From: Verrucosispora sioxanthis
GTDB taxonomy: Bacteria; Actinomycetota; Actinomycetes; Mycobacteriales; Micromonosporaceae
Reading direction: 5' to 3'
DNA: 64,000 nt
Assembly (NCBI RefSeq): GCF_010560025.1
Contig: NZ_SAIY01000001.1
Location: forward strand, 186,001-250,000
In this document: piece after piece, positions 36,421 to 46,112 of the stretch
How the letters are laid out: every line of letters begins with the position of its first letter
Numbering within the stretch: the first letter of the stretch is position 1
Program-made: the position numbers and the translations under genes
Notes under the pieces: generated by a model
What the model was told of the DNA's origin: nothing
Database searches by the model: none
What the model saw: the letters and a program-made list of their open reading frames with translations, nothing else

Positions 36421-37047
36421 TCAGGGGGCGCCGCGCAGCACCGCCGCACCAACGGCTGCCTCGGTGTGCGCCACGAGTTCCTTCAGCGGGTCCGGCAGGG
36501 CCGGGATGATCAGGTTGAGTCGGTGGTGTGCGCGCGGGCCCGCGCTCCACAGCACCTCCCGGGTCAGGCCGGCGGCGGCGACCAGCCCGAGCAGCGTCGC
36601 GTCGGGGACGCTGGGCGGTTCGGCGCGCTCCAGCAGCGCCCGTAACCGGGTGGCCGGCCAGGCCACGACGTTGAGATCGATCGGCTGGTAGCTGACGGTG
36701 GTCCGCAGCAGTCGCCGGCTCTCCTGCCGGCGCAGCACACCGGCCCGGGACAGCCGCTCACCCACCGCGGTCACCGAGGTCTGGGCGAGAAAGCTGAGCC
36801 AGGTACGCACCGACTGGTGCTGCGCCTCGCCGAGCAACTGGTCCAGCACCGTGTGGGCCAACGCGTCGGCCGGTGGCCGACGGTCGATCACGCCGACCTG
36901 ACCCCCGGAAACGGTGATGTGTCCATAGAGGATCAGCTCGCCGAGGAGCCCTCCGGCCAGCCCGAGACTTGTCGCCGCCGGGTGCAGCTTCGCCTTGCCC
37001 CGGGTGTCGTTGTGCGCGATCAGAAAGAACTCGTCGGCGGTGAGCAC
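36421..37047 (-). CDS. GPP34 (GOLPH3/Vps74-like) family protein
   Basis: 208 residues. The N-terminal LTADEFFLIAHNDTRGKAKL and LGLAGGLLGELILYGHITV match the GPP34 family, whose eukaryotic members bind phosphatidylinositol 4-phosphate and glycosyltransferases at the Golgi. Actinobacterial copies are uncharacterised. The middle helices (RTWLSFLAQTSVTAVGERL) fit the family. It is divergent from the XRE-type regulator across 140 bp that contains an inverted repeat. Confidence 0.88.
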   Translation of the reverse strand: MLTADEFFLIAHNDTRGKAKLHPAATSLGLAGGLLGELILYGHITVSGGQVGVIDRRPPADALAHTVLDQLLGEAQHQSVRTWLSFLAQTSVTAVGERLSRAGVLRRQESRRLLRTTVSYQPIDLNVVAWPATRLRALLERAEPPSVPDATLLGLVAAAGLTREVLWSAGPRAHHRLNLIIPALPDPLKELVAHTEAAVGAAVLRGAP

Positions 37048-37105
37048 ACGTCCTCCCGAGCCGGCCGTCCACAGTGATCGCTAACCGGGAAAGGATGCAC
37101 CGAGC

Positions 37106-37140
37106 GCAACTGCAACGCAACTCCCGTTTTCGGCAGTTGC
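37106..37140. promoter_or_regulatory. Inverted repeat GCAACTGC-N19-GCAGTTGC between GPP34 and XRE genes
   Basis: Perfect 8-bp half-sites at 37106-37113 and 37133-37140 in the divergent promoter region. It is a candidate operator for the neighbouring helix-turn-helix protein. Confidence 0.5.
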
Positions 37141-37188
37141 ACTCCGTGGTGAAGCGACCTGCGCCTTTTCCCGTGACAGACTCGGAGG

Positions 37189-38031
37189 GTGACCGCGAGC
37201 CCCACCGTTCGACGCCGCCGTATCGCCCGGGAACTCCGCCAGTTGCGGGAACGCGCCGGCATGACCCTGGACGTCGCCGCCCGGCAACTGGACATGTCCA
37301 AGAGCAACCTGTCGCGCATCGAGAACGCGCAGATCGGCATCAAGCCACGCGATGTCCGGGCCGCGCTTGCGCTGTACCAGGTCACCGGCAGCGACGCCGA
37401 GGCGCTCATCGAGATCGCCCGAGGTGCCCAGCAGCGCGGCTGGTGGCAGCACTACAGCGACGTACTCCCGGAATGGTTCGAGTTCTACGTCGGACTGGAA
37501 GCCGAGGCCGCCACCCTGCGCACGTACGAGGCCGAGGCGGTGCCCGGCCTGTTGCAGACCGAGGCGTACGCCCGCGAGGTGTACCGGCTGACCGCCGGCG
37601 AGGAGGACCTCGATCGTAAGGTGGCCGCCCGGCTACGCCGGCAGGACGTGCTGCGCGGCGACCATCCGGTGGAGCTGTCGGTGGTGCTGAACGAGGCGGT
37701 ACTGCTACGCCCTGTCAGCGAGCGCACCGTCATGGCGGGTCAGATGACCCACCTGGAGACCCTCGCCCAACTACCCAACGTAACCCTCCAGGTACTTCCC
37801 TTCGAAGCCGGCGGACATCCGGCGATGAACTCGCCGTACGTGCTCCTCACGTTCGCCGACGCGGCCGACGCGGCCGTTGTCTACCTGGAAAATCTCTCCA
37901 CGGGCCTGGCACTGGAGGAGGTCGCGCAGGTGCGCTCGTATAGCCTTGTGCACGAGAGGCTGTGCAGTCTGGCACTCGATCCAGCGGCGTCCCTGATCCG
38001 CCTGAAGGAAGCTTCTCGTTACTTTACGTGA
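37189..38031 (+). CDS. Scr1-type XRE regulator with DUF5753 domain
   Basis: 280 residues. An N-terminal XRE helix-turn-helix (LRQLRERAGMTLDVAARQL, MSKSNLSRIENAQIG) is followed by the DUF5753 ligand-type domain (WFEFYVGLEAEAATLRTYEA, VPGLLQTEAYAREV, LPNVTLQVLPFEAG). These proteins pair with small DUF397 proteins and are described as toxin-antitoxin-like or developmental regulators in actinomycetes. A DUF397 gene follows 43 nt downstream. GTG 37189 directly follows GGAGG, so the start may be leaderless behind CAGACT. Confidence 0.93.
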   Translation: MTASPTVRRRRIARELRQLRERAGMTLDVAARQLDMSKSNLSRIENAQIGIKPRDVRAALALYQVTGSDAEALIEIARGAQQRGWWQHYSDVLPEWFEFYVGLEAEAATLRTYEAEAVPGLLQTEAYAREVYRLTAGEEDLDRKVAARLRRQDVLRGDHPVELSVVLNEAVLLRPVSERTVMAGQMTHLETLAQLPNVTLQVLPFEAGGHPAMNSPYVLLTFADAADAAVVYLENLSTGLALEEVAQVRSYSLVHERLCSLALDPAASLIRLKEASRYFT

Positions 38032-38074
38032 CCGCTGCATCGCGGTCACTGTCGGTATCGACGGAGGGATCGCG

Positions 38075-38266
38075 ATGACCGCGCTCGACCTGTCCCGGGC
38101 GGAGTGGCGCACCAGCACCCGCAGTGTGGGCAACGGCAACTGTGTCGAGGTGGCCACCGTCGACGGTGCAGTCGCGGTCCGGGACAGCAAGGACCGGCAC
38201 GGCCCGGTGCTGACGTTTCCGCCGTCGGCCTGGCACGCCTTCGTCGTCTGCGCCCCCACCCGCTGA
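38075..38266 (+). CDS. DUF397 protein, partner of the XRE regulator
   Basis: 63 residues. The DUF397 pattern is complete: WRTSTRSVGNGNCVEVA, VAVRDSKDRHGPVLTF and W at the start of the last strand (SAWHAFV). Small DUF397 proteins form pairs with Scr1/BldB-like XRE regulators in actinomycetes. ATG 38075 follows GGAGGG. The same transcript as the upstream regulator is likely. Confidence 0.93.
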   Translation: MTALDLSRAEWRTSTRSVGNGNCVEVATVDGAVAVRDSKDRHGPVLTFPPSAWHAFVVCAPTR

Positions 38267-38291
38267 CCCCGGGAGGGCCTGGGCAGGGGCG

Positions 38292-40826
38292 GTGCGAGAC
38301 TGGGCCGTGCTCTCCGACGTGCCCATCGACCTGCCGGTCCGGCCGGTGCTGCCGGCGTTGGTGGCGGCGCTGGGCTCGGCCGGCAGCGCGGTCCTGGTCG
38401 CCCCGCCGGGCACCGGCAAGACCACCCTCGCCCCACTCGCCGTGGCCGACGCGGTGGCCGGGCGGGTGATCGTCGCCCAGCCGCGCCGGGTGGCCGCCCG
38501 TGCCGCCGCCCGGCGGATGGCGGCCCTGCTCGGCGAGCCGGTCGGTGGTCGGGTCGGCTACGCGGTCCGGGGTGAGCGACGGGCCGGACCGCGTACCCGG
38601 ATCGAGGTGGTCACCACCGGGCTGCTGGTCCGCCGGTTGCACCACGACCCGGAGTTGGCCGGTGTCGACGCGGTGCTGCTCGACGAGATCCACGAACGTC
38701 AGCTCGACGCCGACCTGGCGCTCGCCTTCAGCGTCGAGTCCCGGGCCACCCTGCGGCCGGAGCTGTGGCTGCTGGCCATGTCGGCGACCCCGGAGGCGGA
38801 CCGCTTCGCCGCCCTGCTCGGTGGCACGGTGCCGGCACCGGTGGTGCGGGCCTCGTCGGCACTGCATCCGGTGACCCGCGTATGGGCGCCACCGCCACGG
38901 CCCGTGGCCCCGTCCGGCGCCGGCCCGGTGGACCGGGCACTGCTCGACCACGTCGCCGCCACCGTCCGGCGGGCCCTGCGCGAGCAGGAGGGCGACCTGT
39001 TGGTCTTCCTGCCCGGCGTGGGCGAGATCGCCGCCGTCGCCGGCCGGCTGGCCGACCTGGGCGACCGCGTGGACGTGCTCCGCCTGCACGGTCGGCAGAG
39101 CGGGGTCGACCAGGACGCCGCCCTGCGGGTGGGAGACCGGCGGCGGGTGGTGCTGGCCACGGCGGTGGCGGAGAGCAGTCTCACCGTGCCGGGCGTACGG
39201 ACGGTGGTGGACGCGGGCCTGTCCCGGTGGCTCGGTTGACCTGGCCCGAGGGCTGGGGCGCTGGTCACCGTGCCGGTTTCCCGCGCGGCGGCGACCCAGC
39301 GGGCCGGTCGGGCCGGCCGGGAGGCGCCCGGCCAGGTCTACCGCTGCTGGTCGCCCGCGGCGCACGAGCGGTTGGCCGCACAGCCGGAACCGGAGATCGC
39401 CACCGCCGACCTGACCGGGTTCGCCCTCGAACTGGCCGCCTGGGGCGCCCCCGGCGGAACCGGTCTCGCGCTGCCGGACCCGCCCCGGCGGCGGCGATGA
39501 CGGTGGCGTACGAAACGCTCACCGCCCTCGGTGCGATCGACGCGAACGGCCGGATCACCGAGCGGGGGCGGACCGTCGTCGCGGTCGGCGCGCATCCCCG
39601 GCTGGCCCGGGCACTGCTCGACGGGGCCGATCACGTCGGTGCCGATCGTGCGGCGCAGGTGGTGGCGCTGCTCAGCGAGCCGACCGTGGCCGGTCCCGGC
39701 GACGATCTCGGCGCCGCCTGGCGTCGGTTGCGCGCCGGCACCGACCCGGCCGCCACCGCCCGCTGGCGCGCGGAGTGCGCCGGCTGCGCGCCGCCCTTCC
39801 GACGGGTCCGTCCGGTGGACCGCAGCGGCCAGACCAGCCGGGGTGGTTGCCCGACGAGCTGGCCGCCGGGTTGCTGGTTGGGTTGGCGTACCCGGAACGG
39901 TTGGCCCGGGTGCGGCGGCCGGGTGGTTCGGCGTACCTGATGAGTGGCGGAACCGCAGCGGAGCTGGCACCCGGGTCGGGGCTGGTGGGTGTCGACTGGT
40001 TGGCCGTCGCGGTGGCCGACCGCGCTCCCGGCGCACCGTCCGCCCGGGTCCGGCTGGCCGCCGTCCTCGACGAGGGGACCGCCCGCGCGGCGGCCGGCTC
40101 GCTGTTGCGCAGCGAACGGGAGGTCGGCTGGTCCGGCGGGGACGTGGTGGCGAGGGAGGTGCTCAGGCTGGGTGCCATCGGGCTGGTCGACCGTCCCTGA
40201 CCCGGCCCGACCCGGACGAGATCGCCGCCGCGCTGCTGGCCGGACTGCGCGACACCGGGCTCGACCTGCTGACCTGGACCCCGGCGGCCAGGGCGCTGCG
40301 TGAGCGGCTGGCCTTCTGCCGGTACGCGCTCGGCGACGACTGGCCCGACGTCTCCGACGAGGCGCTGCTGGCCGGTGCGCCGCACTGGCTCGGGCCGGAG
40401 CTGGCCGGTGCCCGACGGCGGGCCGATCTGGCCCGCGTCGACGTGCTCGGTGCGCTACGCCGGCTGCTGCCCTGGGCGCTGGCGGGGCGGCTGGACGACC
40501 TGGCGCCGGAGCGGATCGCGGTGCCCAGCGGTTCGCGGATCCGGGTCGACTACGCCGACCCGACCGCGCCGGTGCTCGCGGTCCGGCTCCAGGAAACCTT
40601 CGGTTGGGCCGAGGCGCCCCGGGTCGGTGGCGGGCGGGTGCCGGTGCTGCTGCACCTGCTCTCCCCCGCCGGTCGGCCGGTGGCGGTCACCGCCGACCTG
40701 GCCTCCTTCTGGCGCTCCGGCTACCGCCAGGTCCGCGCCGAGCTGCGCGGACGCTACCCGCGCCACCCCTGGCCGGAGGATCCGACCACGGCCACGCCGA
40801 CGCGGCGGGTCGGACGGCGCTCCTGA
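38292..40826 (+). pseudogene. hrpB: ATP-dependent helicase HrpB, frameshifted
   Basis: The first 315 codons are intact and give Walker A APPGTGKTT, DEIH (LLDEIHERQ), SATPE and VLATAVAESSLTVPG. A stop follows at 39239 (LSRWLG). The sequence resumes in other frames with VTVPVSRAAATQRAGRAGRE (motif VI), MTVAYETLTALGAI and RWRAECA; then LPDELAAGLLVGLAYPERLA; and finally the HrpB C-terminus LLPWALAGRLDDLAPERIAV to VRAELRGRYPRHPWPEDP. At least five indels are needed, near 39230-39270, 39490, 39780 and 40200, mostly in G/C runs. The complete set of motifs argues for sequencing error. GTG 38292 (MRDWAVLSDVP) is the likely start. Confidence 0.82.
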
Positions 40827-40830
40827 GTGC

Positions 40831-41559
40831 TCACGGCTCGTCGACCACGTCGGCGATGACGACGGTGATGTTGTCCGGTCCACCCGCCTGCAACGCGAGG
40901 TCGATGAGGCCGCGTGCGCAGGCCTCCCGCTCCCGCTGGCCGGCCAGCACCTCGGCCAGGGTGTCGGCCCGTACGACGTTCGACAGCCCGTCGCTGCACA
41001 GCAGCCAGCGGTCGCCGGCCCGGGGCACCATCGTCGCGTACGTCGGCGAGACCTCGTCGCCCTGCAACGCCTGGGTCACCACGGCTCGACGCGGGTGGCT
41101 ACCGGCCTGGTCCGGGGTGATCAGGCCCTGGTCGACGAGCATCTGCACGAAGGTGTCGTCCCGGGTGATCTGCTTGAGCACTCCGTCGCGGAACAGGTAC
41201 GCCCGGGAGTCGCCCACGTGGGCCAGCGCCAGGCAGCTGCCGGTACGCGCGAACAGCAGCGCGGTCAGCGTGGTGCCCATGCCCTGCCGCTGGGGATCCT
41301 CGGCGACCGCCTGACGGATCCGCTCGGTGGCCAGCTTGATGCCGTTCTGCAACGCGGCGACCAGCACGTCCTCCGGCGTCTCCACGTCCAGCGGCGTGAT
41401 CGCCCCGACGGCGATGGCGCTGGCCAGATCTCCGGCGGCCATGCCGCCCATGCCGTCGGCGACGGCGACCAGCCAGGTGCCGGAGTGCAACGCGTCCTGG
41501 TTTCCGCTGCGGATGAGCCCACGGTCGCTCGCCCCGGCGGAACGCAGCTTCAGGGTCAT
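40831..41559 (-). CDS. PP2C-type protein serine/threonine phosphatase
   Basis: 242 residues. PP2C metal-binding motifs are complete: GLIRSGNQDAL, VAVADGMGGMAAGDLAS, LAHVGDSRAYLFRDG, LLCSDGLSN and GGPDNITVVIADV. It is a soluble catalytic domain only, similar to Stp/PstP without membrane anchor. No kinase gene is nearby in the window. It converges with the hrpB frame with a 4-nt gap. Confidence 0.94.
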   Translation of the reverse strand: MTLKLRSAGASDRGLIRSGNQDALHSGTWLVAVADGMGGMAAGDLASAIAVGAITPLDVETPEDVLVAALQNGIKLATERIRQAVAEDPQRQGMGTTLTALLFARTGSCLALAHVGDSRAYLFRDGVLKQITRDDTFVQMLVDQGLITPDQAGSHPRRAVVTQALQGDEVSPTYATMVPRAGDRWLLCSDGLSNVVRADTLAEVLAGQREREACARGLIDLALQAGGPDNITVVIADVVDEP

Positions 41560-41673
41560 GGCACGCAGCCTGCCAGGAGTAGGGCTCGGTTGTCTCTAGG
41601 AGATCAGGACCGCCCGGCGTGGCGCGGTGAATCTCACTGACGGTGAACATGAATTCTCATCGGATGCGATCGA

Positions 41674-41729
41674 TTGACATGTCCTGCGCGTCCTGGAAAC
41701 ATGCCCGATACCTGGGAGCGCTCCCAGGT
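41674..41729 (+). promoter_or_regulatory. Promoter and perfect CebR operator of the GH9 cellulase
   Basis: TTGACA (41674-41679) and AAACAT (41697-41702) are 17 bp apart. The 20-bp perfect palindrome ACCTGGGAGCGCTCCCAGGT (41710-41729) contains the full CebR box TGGGAGCGCTCCCA. Its position over the transcription start fits repression relieved by cellobiose. Confidence 0.88.
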
Positions 41730-41779
41730 CACACCCCCACTTCGCCTGATCCGTCCCGCTCGTCGGAAGGACTTCCCCC

Positions 41780-44389
41780 GTGACGCCATCCCGACGTCGT
41801 CTCGCGGTGCTCGCCGCGGCGACCGCCGTGGTGCTGGTCGGCGTTAGCGCCGGCACCGCTTTCGCCGATCCACCCGCTGACGCCCCCGAACAGATCCGCA
41901 ACGGTGACTTCAGCGACGGCTCGTCGCCCTGGTTCTCCTACGGCACCAACACCCTCGGCGTAGTCGATGGTCAGCTCTGCGCCACCGTGGCCGCTGGCCT
42001 GGCCAATCCCTGGGACGCCGGCATCGGCCACGACGCGCTGCCGCTGATCGCCGGCGCCGAGTACACCCTCGGCTTCGACGTCACCTCCACCCCGGGTGGC
42101 CCGGTGGCCGCCGTGCTGCAACTCGGCAGCGAGCCCTACACCGGCTACTACTCGGTCACCGCCGCCGCGACCCCGACCCAGCAGCGCGTCGAGCGCACCT
42201 TTGTCGCCCCGAACGACGACAGCCGCGCCCAGCTGATCTTCCAGATCGGCGGTAGCGCCGAGGCGCGGACCGTCTGCCTGGACAACGTCTCGCTGCGCGG
42301 CGGCAACCCGCCCGAGCCGTACGTGCCGGACACCGGTCCCCGGGTCCGGGTGAACCAGGTCGGTTACCTGCCCGGCGGGCCGAAGAACGCCACAGTGGTG
42401 ACCGAGGCCACCGAGGCGCTGCCCTGGGAGCTGCACTCCGCGTCCGGAGCCGTGCTGGCCAGCGGCACCACCACGCCGCGCGGGGTCGACGAGGCGTCGG
42501 CACAGAACGTGCACTCGGTGGACTTCTCGTCGTACCGCACCCCGGGACAGGGGCTGACGCTGGCCGTGGACGGCGAGGTCAGCCACCCGTTTGACATCTC
42601 CGGCACGCTCTACGACCAGTTGCGCTCGGACGCCCTGCAGTTCTTCTACATCCAGCGCAGCGGTATCGAGATCGACGGTGACCTGGTCGGCGAGGAGTAC
42701 GCCCGACCCGCCGGCCACCTCGGCGTCGCACCGAACCAGGGCGACACCGACGTGCCCTGTGTCGCCGACTCCTGCGACTACCGGCTCGACGTCCGTAGCG
42801 GCTGGTACGACGCAGGCGACCACGGCAAGTACGTGGTCAACGGCGGTATCGCCACCTACCAGCTGCTGAGCGCCTTCGAGCGGACCAAGAACGCCGCCAC
42901 GGCCGGCTTCGGTGCCGACCTCGGCGACGGGACGCTGCGGCTGCCCGAGCGGGACAACGGGGTGCCGGACATCCTCGACGAGGCCCGCTGGGAGTTGGAG
43001 TTCCTGCTGCGGATGCAGGTGCCGGCCGGCAAGCCGCTGGCCGGGATGGCCCACCACAAGATCCACGACCGGAACTGGACCGGCCTGCCGATGCAGCCCG
43101 AGGACGACCCGGAGCCGCGTGAGCTGCACCCGCCGTCCACCGCCGCCACGCTGAACCTGGCCGCCGTCGCCGCCCAGTGCGCCCGGCTGTTCGCCCCGTA
43201 CGACAAGGAGTTCGCGCAGCGCTGCGGCAGCGCGGCGAAGACCGCGTACGCGGCGGCCAAGGCCAACCCGGCCCGGTACGCCCCGGCCACCGGCAACGGC
43301 GGTGGCCCGTACGACGACACCAACGTCACCGACGAGTTCTACTGGGCGGCCGCCGAGCTGTACCTGACCACCGGCGAGCCCGCCTACCTGACCGACCTGA
43401 CCGCCTCGCCGCACCACACCGGCGACGTCTTCGACCCCCGTGGCTTCGGCTGGCAGAGCGTGGCCGCGCTGGGCCGCCTCGACCTCGCCACCGTGCCGAA
43501 CGGGCTGCCGGCCGCCGAGCGGACCCGGATCCGCGAGTCGGTCATCGCCGCCGCCGACAGCTACCTCGCCGAGATCCGTCGGCAGGCGTACGGGCTGCCC
43601 ATGCCCGGCGACCCCAACAGCTACTTCTGGGGCGGCAACGGCGCCATCATCAACAACGCGGTCGTGCTGGCCACCGCCTTCGACCTGACCGGAGCGGCGA
43701 AGTACCGCGACGGCGCGGTGCAGACGATGGACTACATCCTCGGCCGCAACGCGCTGAACATCTCGTACGTGACCGGTTGGGGTGAGCACGCGGCGGAGAA
43801 CCAGCACAGCCGGATCTTCGGCTTCCAGCTCGACCCGAGCATGCCGAAGCCGCCGGCCGGGTCGATCGCCGGTGGTCCGAACGCCGCGCTCCAGGACCCG
43901 TTCGTGGAGCAGCTGCTCGAGGGCTGCGCACCGATGTTCTGCTACGTCGACGACATCGCCTCGTACTCCACGAACGAGGTGGCGATCAACTGGAACTCGG
44001 CGCTGGCCTGGATCTCCTCGTTCCTGGCGGACCAGGGCGATTCCGCTGCGGTGCCGGCACCCACCTGCACGGTGTCGTACACCAACTACGGCTCGTGGCA
44101 GGGCGGCACCGGCTTCACCGCCCAGGTGAACATCCGCAACACCGGCACCGCCGCGGTGAACGGCTGGACCGCCCGGTTCGCCTTCACCGGCGACGCCAAG
44201 GTGCGCGAGGCGTGGATGGCCAAGGTGACGCAGTCCGGAGCGACGGTGACCGCGAAGAGCGAGTCGTACAACTCGCGGATCAACCCGGGTGCCTCGGTGA
44301 TGTTCGGGTTCAACGCCACCACCGGCGGCGGCGCGAACCCGGCGCCCAACCTGGTCACGGTCAACGGCGCGCCCTGCACCGTGTCCTGA
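41780..44389 (+). CDS. Secreted multidomain glycoside hydrolase family 9 cellulase
   Basis: 869 residues. Signal peptide 1-30 (VLVGVSAGTAFA). A CBM4/9-like module (about 35-175) begins at QIRNGDFSDGSSPWFSYGTN. A CelD-type Ig-like domain follows (about 185-275, VRVNQVGYLPGGPKNATVV). The GH9 catalytic domain has DAGDHGKY (Asp344 and Asp347) and the catalytic Glu733 in NEVAINWN. A C-terminal CBM2 spans about 765-869. GTG 41780 has GGAAGGA upstream. This module order is typical of processive endoglucanases/exo-acting GH9 enzymes. The perfect CebR box ties it to the cellobiose regulon with the GH6 gene. Confidence 0.95.
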   Translation: MTPSRRRLAVLAAATAVVLVGVSAGTAFADPPADAPEQIRNGDFSDGSSPWFSYGTNTLGVVDGQLCATVAAGLANPWDAGIGHDALPLIAGAEYTLGFDVTSTPGGPVAAVLQLGSEPYTGYYSVTAAATPTQQRVERTFVAPNDDSRAQLIFQIGGSAEARTVCLDNVSLRGGNPPEPYVPDTGPRVRVNQVGYLPGGPKNATVVTEATEALPWELHSASGAVLASGTTTPRGVDEASAQNVHSVDFSSYRTPGQGLTLAVDGEVSHPFDISGTLYDQLRSDALQFFYIQRSGIEIDGDLVGEEYARPAGHLGVAPNQGDTDVPCVADSCDYRLDVRSGWYDAGDHGKYVVNGGIATYQLLSAFERTKNAATAGFGADLGDGTLRLPERDNGVPDILDEARWELEFLLRMQVPAGKPLAGMAHHKIHDRNWTGLPMQPEDDPEPRELHPPSTAATLNLAAVAAQCARLFAPYDKEFAQRCGSAAKTAYAAAKANPARYAPATGNGGGPYDDTNVTDEFYWAAAELYLTTGEPAYLTDLTASPHHTGDVFDPRGFGWQSVAALGRLDLATVPNGLPAAERTRIRESVIAAADSYLAEIRRQAYGLPMPGDPNSYFWGGNGAIINNAVVLATAFDLTGAAKYRDGAVQTMDYILGRNALNISYVTGWGEHAAENQHSRIFGFQLDPSMPKPPAGSIAGGPNAALQDPFVEQLLEGCAPMFCYVDDIASYSTNEVAINWNSALAWISSFLADQGDSAAVPAPTCTVSYTNYGSWQGGTGFTAQVNIRNTGTAAVNGWTARFAFTGDAKVREAWMAKVTQSGATVTAKSESYNSRINPGASVMFGFNATTGGGANPAPNLVTVNGAPCTVS

Positions 44390-44449
44390 TCCCCGGGTGG
44401 GGTGCCGTCGGCGACCGGCGCCCCACCCGGCCCCCGTCCCGCACGCAGT

Positions 44450-44504
44450 GATCAAGAGGTTCTGGTCCGGACTCGTCAGGAGTCCGGACCAGAACCTCTT
44501 GGTC
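44450..44504. repeat. 25-bp hairpin, GATCAnGAGGTT-type
   Basis: Arms of 25 nt (44450-44474, 44480-44504) pair with one G-T mismatch around a 5-nt loop. The outer arm GATCAAGAGGTT resembles that of the hairpin near the window start. It probably terminates the GH9 transcript and may belong to a dispersed repeat family. Confidence 0.85.
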
Positions 44505-44551
44505 GTCGGGCACGGGTGGCGGGGTCGGCACCGTGCGGCAGGATAGGGGCC

Positions 44552-45082
44552 GTGGGTGATCTCGACGGAGTGGTGTTGCGTCACGGCGGGCCGGCGGACG
44601 CGGGGGCGGTGCTGCGGCTGCTCGACGACGCCACCGCCTGGCTGGTGGCGCGAGGTCGGACCGGGCAGTGGGGCAGCGGGCCCGCCTCGACGGATCCCCG
44701 CCGCATCGCCCAGGCCGACGCGTGGGCCACCGGCGGCGGACTGTGGCTGGCCGAGGTGGACGGACGTCCGGTCGGTGCACTGGTGGTGGGGACCGCCACC
44801 GAGTACGTCCCACCCGCGACCGAACCGGAGCTGTACGTCAACCTGCTGGTCACCGACCGCGCGTACGCCGGGCGGGGAATCGGTGGGCGGCTGCTGGCGC
44901 ACGCCGCCGACCTGGCCCGGCAACGCGGGGTCGGGCTGTTGCGGGTGGACTGCTACGCCGGCGACGACGGCGCACTCGTGCGCTGGTACGAACGCCAGGG
45001 CTTCACCCCCACCGACCCCTTCACCGTCCCCCGCCCCAACCACCCACCCTGGCCCGGCCAGGTCCTCACCCGCCCCCTCTAG
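44552..45082 (+). CDS. GNAT family acetyltransferase
   Basis: 176 residues. Motif A is LLVTDRAYAGRGIGGRLLAHA (GRGIGG) and motif B GLLRVDCYAGDDGALVRWYERQGF; the GGGLWLAEVDGRPVGALVVG strand precedes them. Typical of aminoglycoside-acetyltransferase-like GNATs, but the substrate cannot be named. GTG 44552 marks the start of homology. Confidence 0.9.
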   Translation: MGDLDGVVLRHGGPADAGAVLRLLDDATAWLVARGRTGQWGSGPASTDPRRIAQADAWATGGGLWLAEVDGRPVGALVVGTATEYVPPATEPELYVNLLVTDRAYAGRGIGGRLLAHAADLARQRGVGLLRVDCYAGDDGALVRWYERQGFTPTDPFTVPRPNHPPWPGQVLTRPL

Positions 45083-45110
45083 CCCGCCCACCCGCGGGTG
45101 GTGGGGTGGA

Positions 45111-46070
45111 TCAGGCGCGGAGCTTGGGGAGGACCTGGTCGCCGAAGGTGTCCAGGAAGGGGCGTTGATCCTGGCCTACGTGGTGGAGAGCGATCTGGTC
45201 GAAGCCCAGGTCGACGTACTCCTCCAGCCAGCCGACGTGCCGCCCCAGGTCGGCGGAGATGTTGACCACCTGGGCGAGCCGGGCCATCGGCACCTCGGCG
45301 GAGACCACGTCGAAGTGCTCCGGGGTGGCCAGATCCCAGCAGACCGGCGGCGCGAAGACGTTGCTGCGCCACTGGTCGTAGGCGATCGCCTCGGCCTCGG
45401 CCTGCGCCGGTGCCCAGCTCAGGTGCACCTGGAGATGCACCGGTCCACGACCTCCGGCGTCCCGGTAAGCCTCGATCATGCGGCGCAGGTGGTCGGTCGG
45501 CGCGTTGACCGTGATCAGGCCGTCCGCCCACTCGGCGCACCAGCGGGCGGTGGCGACGCTCACCGCGGCGCCGACAAGCGCCGGCGGCTGCTCCGGACGG
45601 CTCCAGAGCTTCGCCCGGTCGACCCGGACCAGACCGTCGTGACTGACCTCCTCGCCCGCGAGGAGGGCGCGGATGACGTCCACGCACTCGCGCAGCCGCG
45701 CGTTGCGTACGTCCTTGCGTGGCCACGCGTCGCCGGTGATGTGCTCGTTGGCGGCCTCACCGGAGCCCAGGGCCGCCCAGAACCGGCCCGGGTACATGGC
45801 GGCGAGCGTGCCGATCGCCTGCGCGATGATCGCCGGGTGGTAACGCTGCCCGGGGGCGTTGACCACCCCGAACGACAGGCCGGTGGCCTGCAACGCCGAC
45901 CCGAGCCAGGACCAGGCGAATCCGGAGTGGCCCTGACGCTCGCTCCAGGGCGCGAAGTGGTCGGAGCACATGGCGGCGTCGAAGCCGACCTGCTCGGCGT
46001 GGACCACCGCCGCCAACAGTTCACGCGGGTGGATCTGCTCGTGGGAAGCGTGAAACGCGATCGCCGTCAT
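45111..46070 (-). CDS. LLM class flavin-dependent oxidoreductase (TIGR03885-like)
   Basis: 319 residues in a luciferase-like TIM barrel. FHASHEQIHPRELLAAV, DAAMCSDHFAPWSERQGHSG and ALGSGEAANEHITGDAWP agree with the non-F420 flavinoid oxidoreductase group. FMN or F420 use is not certain. ATG 46070 is chosen because the upstream GTG (46082) overlaps a GGGTAG -10 box. A sigma-B-type promoter makes it part of the putative stress set. Confidence 0.9.
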   Translation of the reverse strand: MTAIAFHASHEQIHPRELLAAVVHAEQVGFDAAMCSDHFAPWSERQGHSGFAWSWLGSALQATGLSFGVVNAPGQRYHPAIIAQAIGTLAAMYPGRFWAALGSGEAANEHITGDAWPRKDVRNARLRECVDVIRALLAGEEVSHDGLVRVDRAKLWSRPEQPPALVGAAVSVATARWCAEWADGLITVNAPTDHLRRMIEAYRDAGGRGPVHLQVHLSWAPAQAEAEAIAYDQWRSNVFAPPVCWDLATPEHFDVVSAEVPMARLAQVVNISADLGRHVGWLEEYVDLGFDQIALHHVGQDQRPFLDTFGDQVLPKLRA

Positions 46071-46081
46071 GCCGCGCTTCA

Positions 46082-46107
46082 CTACCCAGCCGAGCCCGCT
46101 CGTAAGC
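46082..46107 (-). promoter_or_regulatory. Possible sigma-B-type promoter of the LLM gene
   Basis: On the minus strand, GCTT (complement of 46104-46107), 16 nt and GGGTAG (complement of 46082-46087). The -35 fits the relaxed GNTT form. The -10 is 12 nt before ATG 46070. Confidence 0.5.
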
Positions 46108-46112
46108 AGCGG

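Noticed and set aside
41729..45091. 1120-codon open frame on the minus strand
   Set aside because: Antisense to the complete GH9 cellulase and GNAT genes; composition is the mirror of their codon bias, with no family motif.
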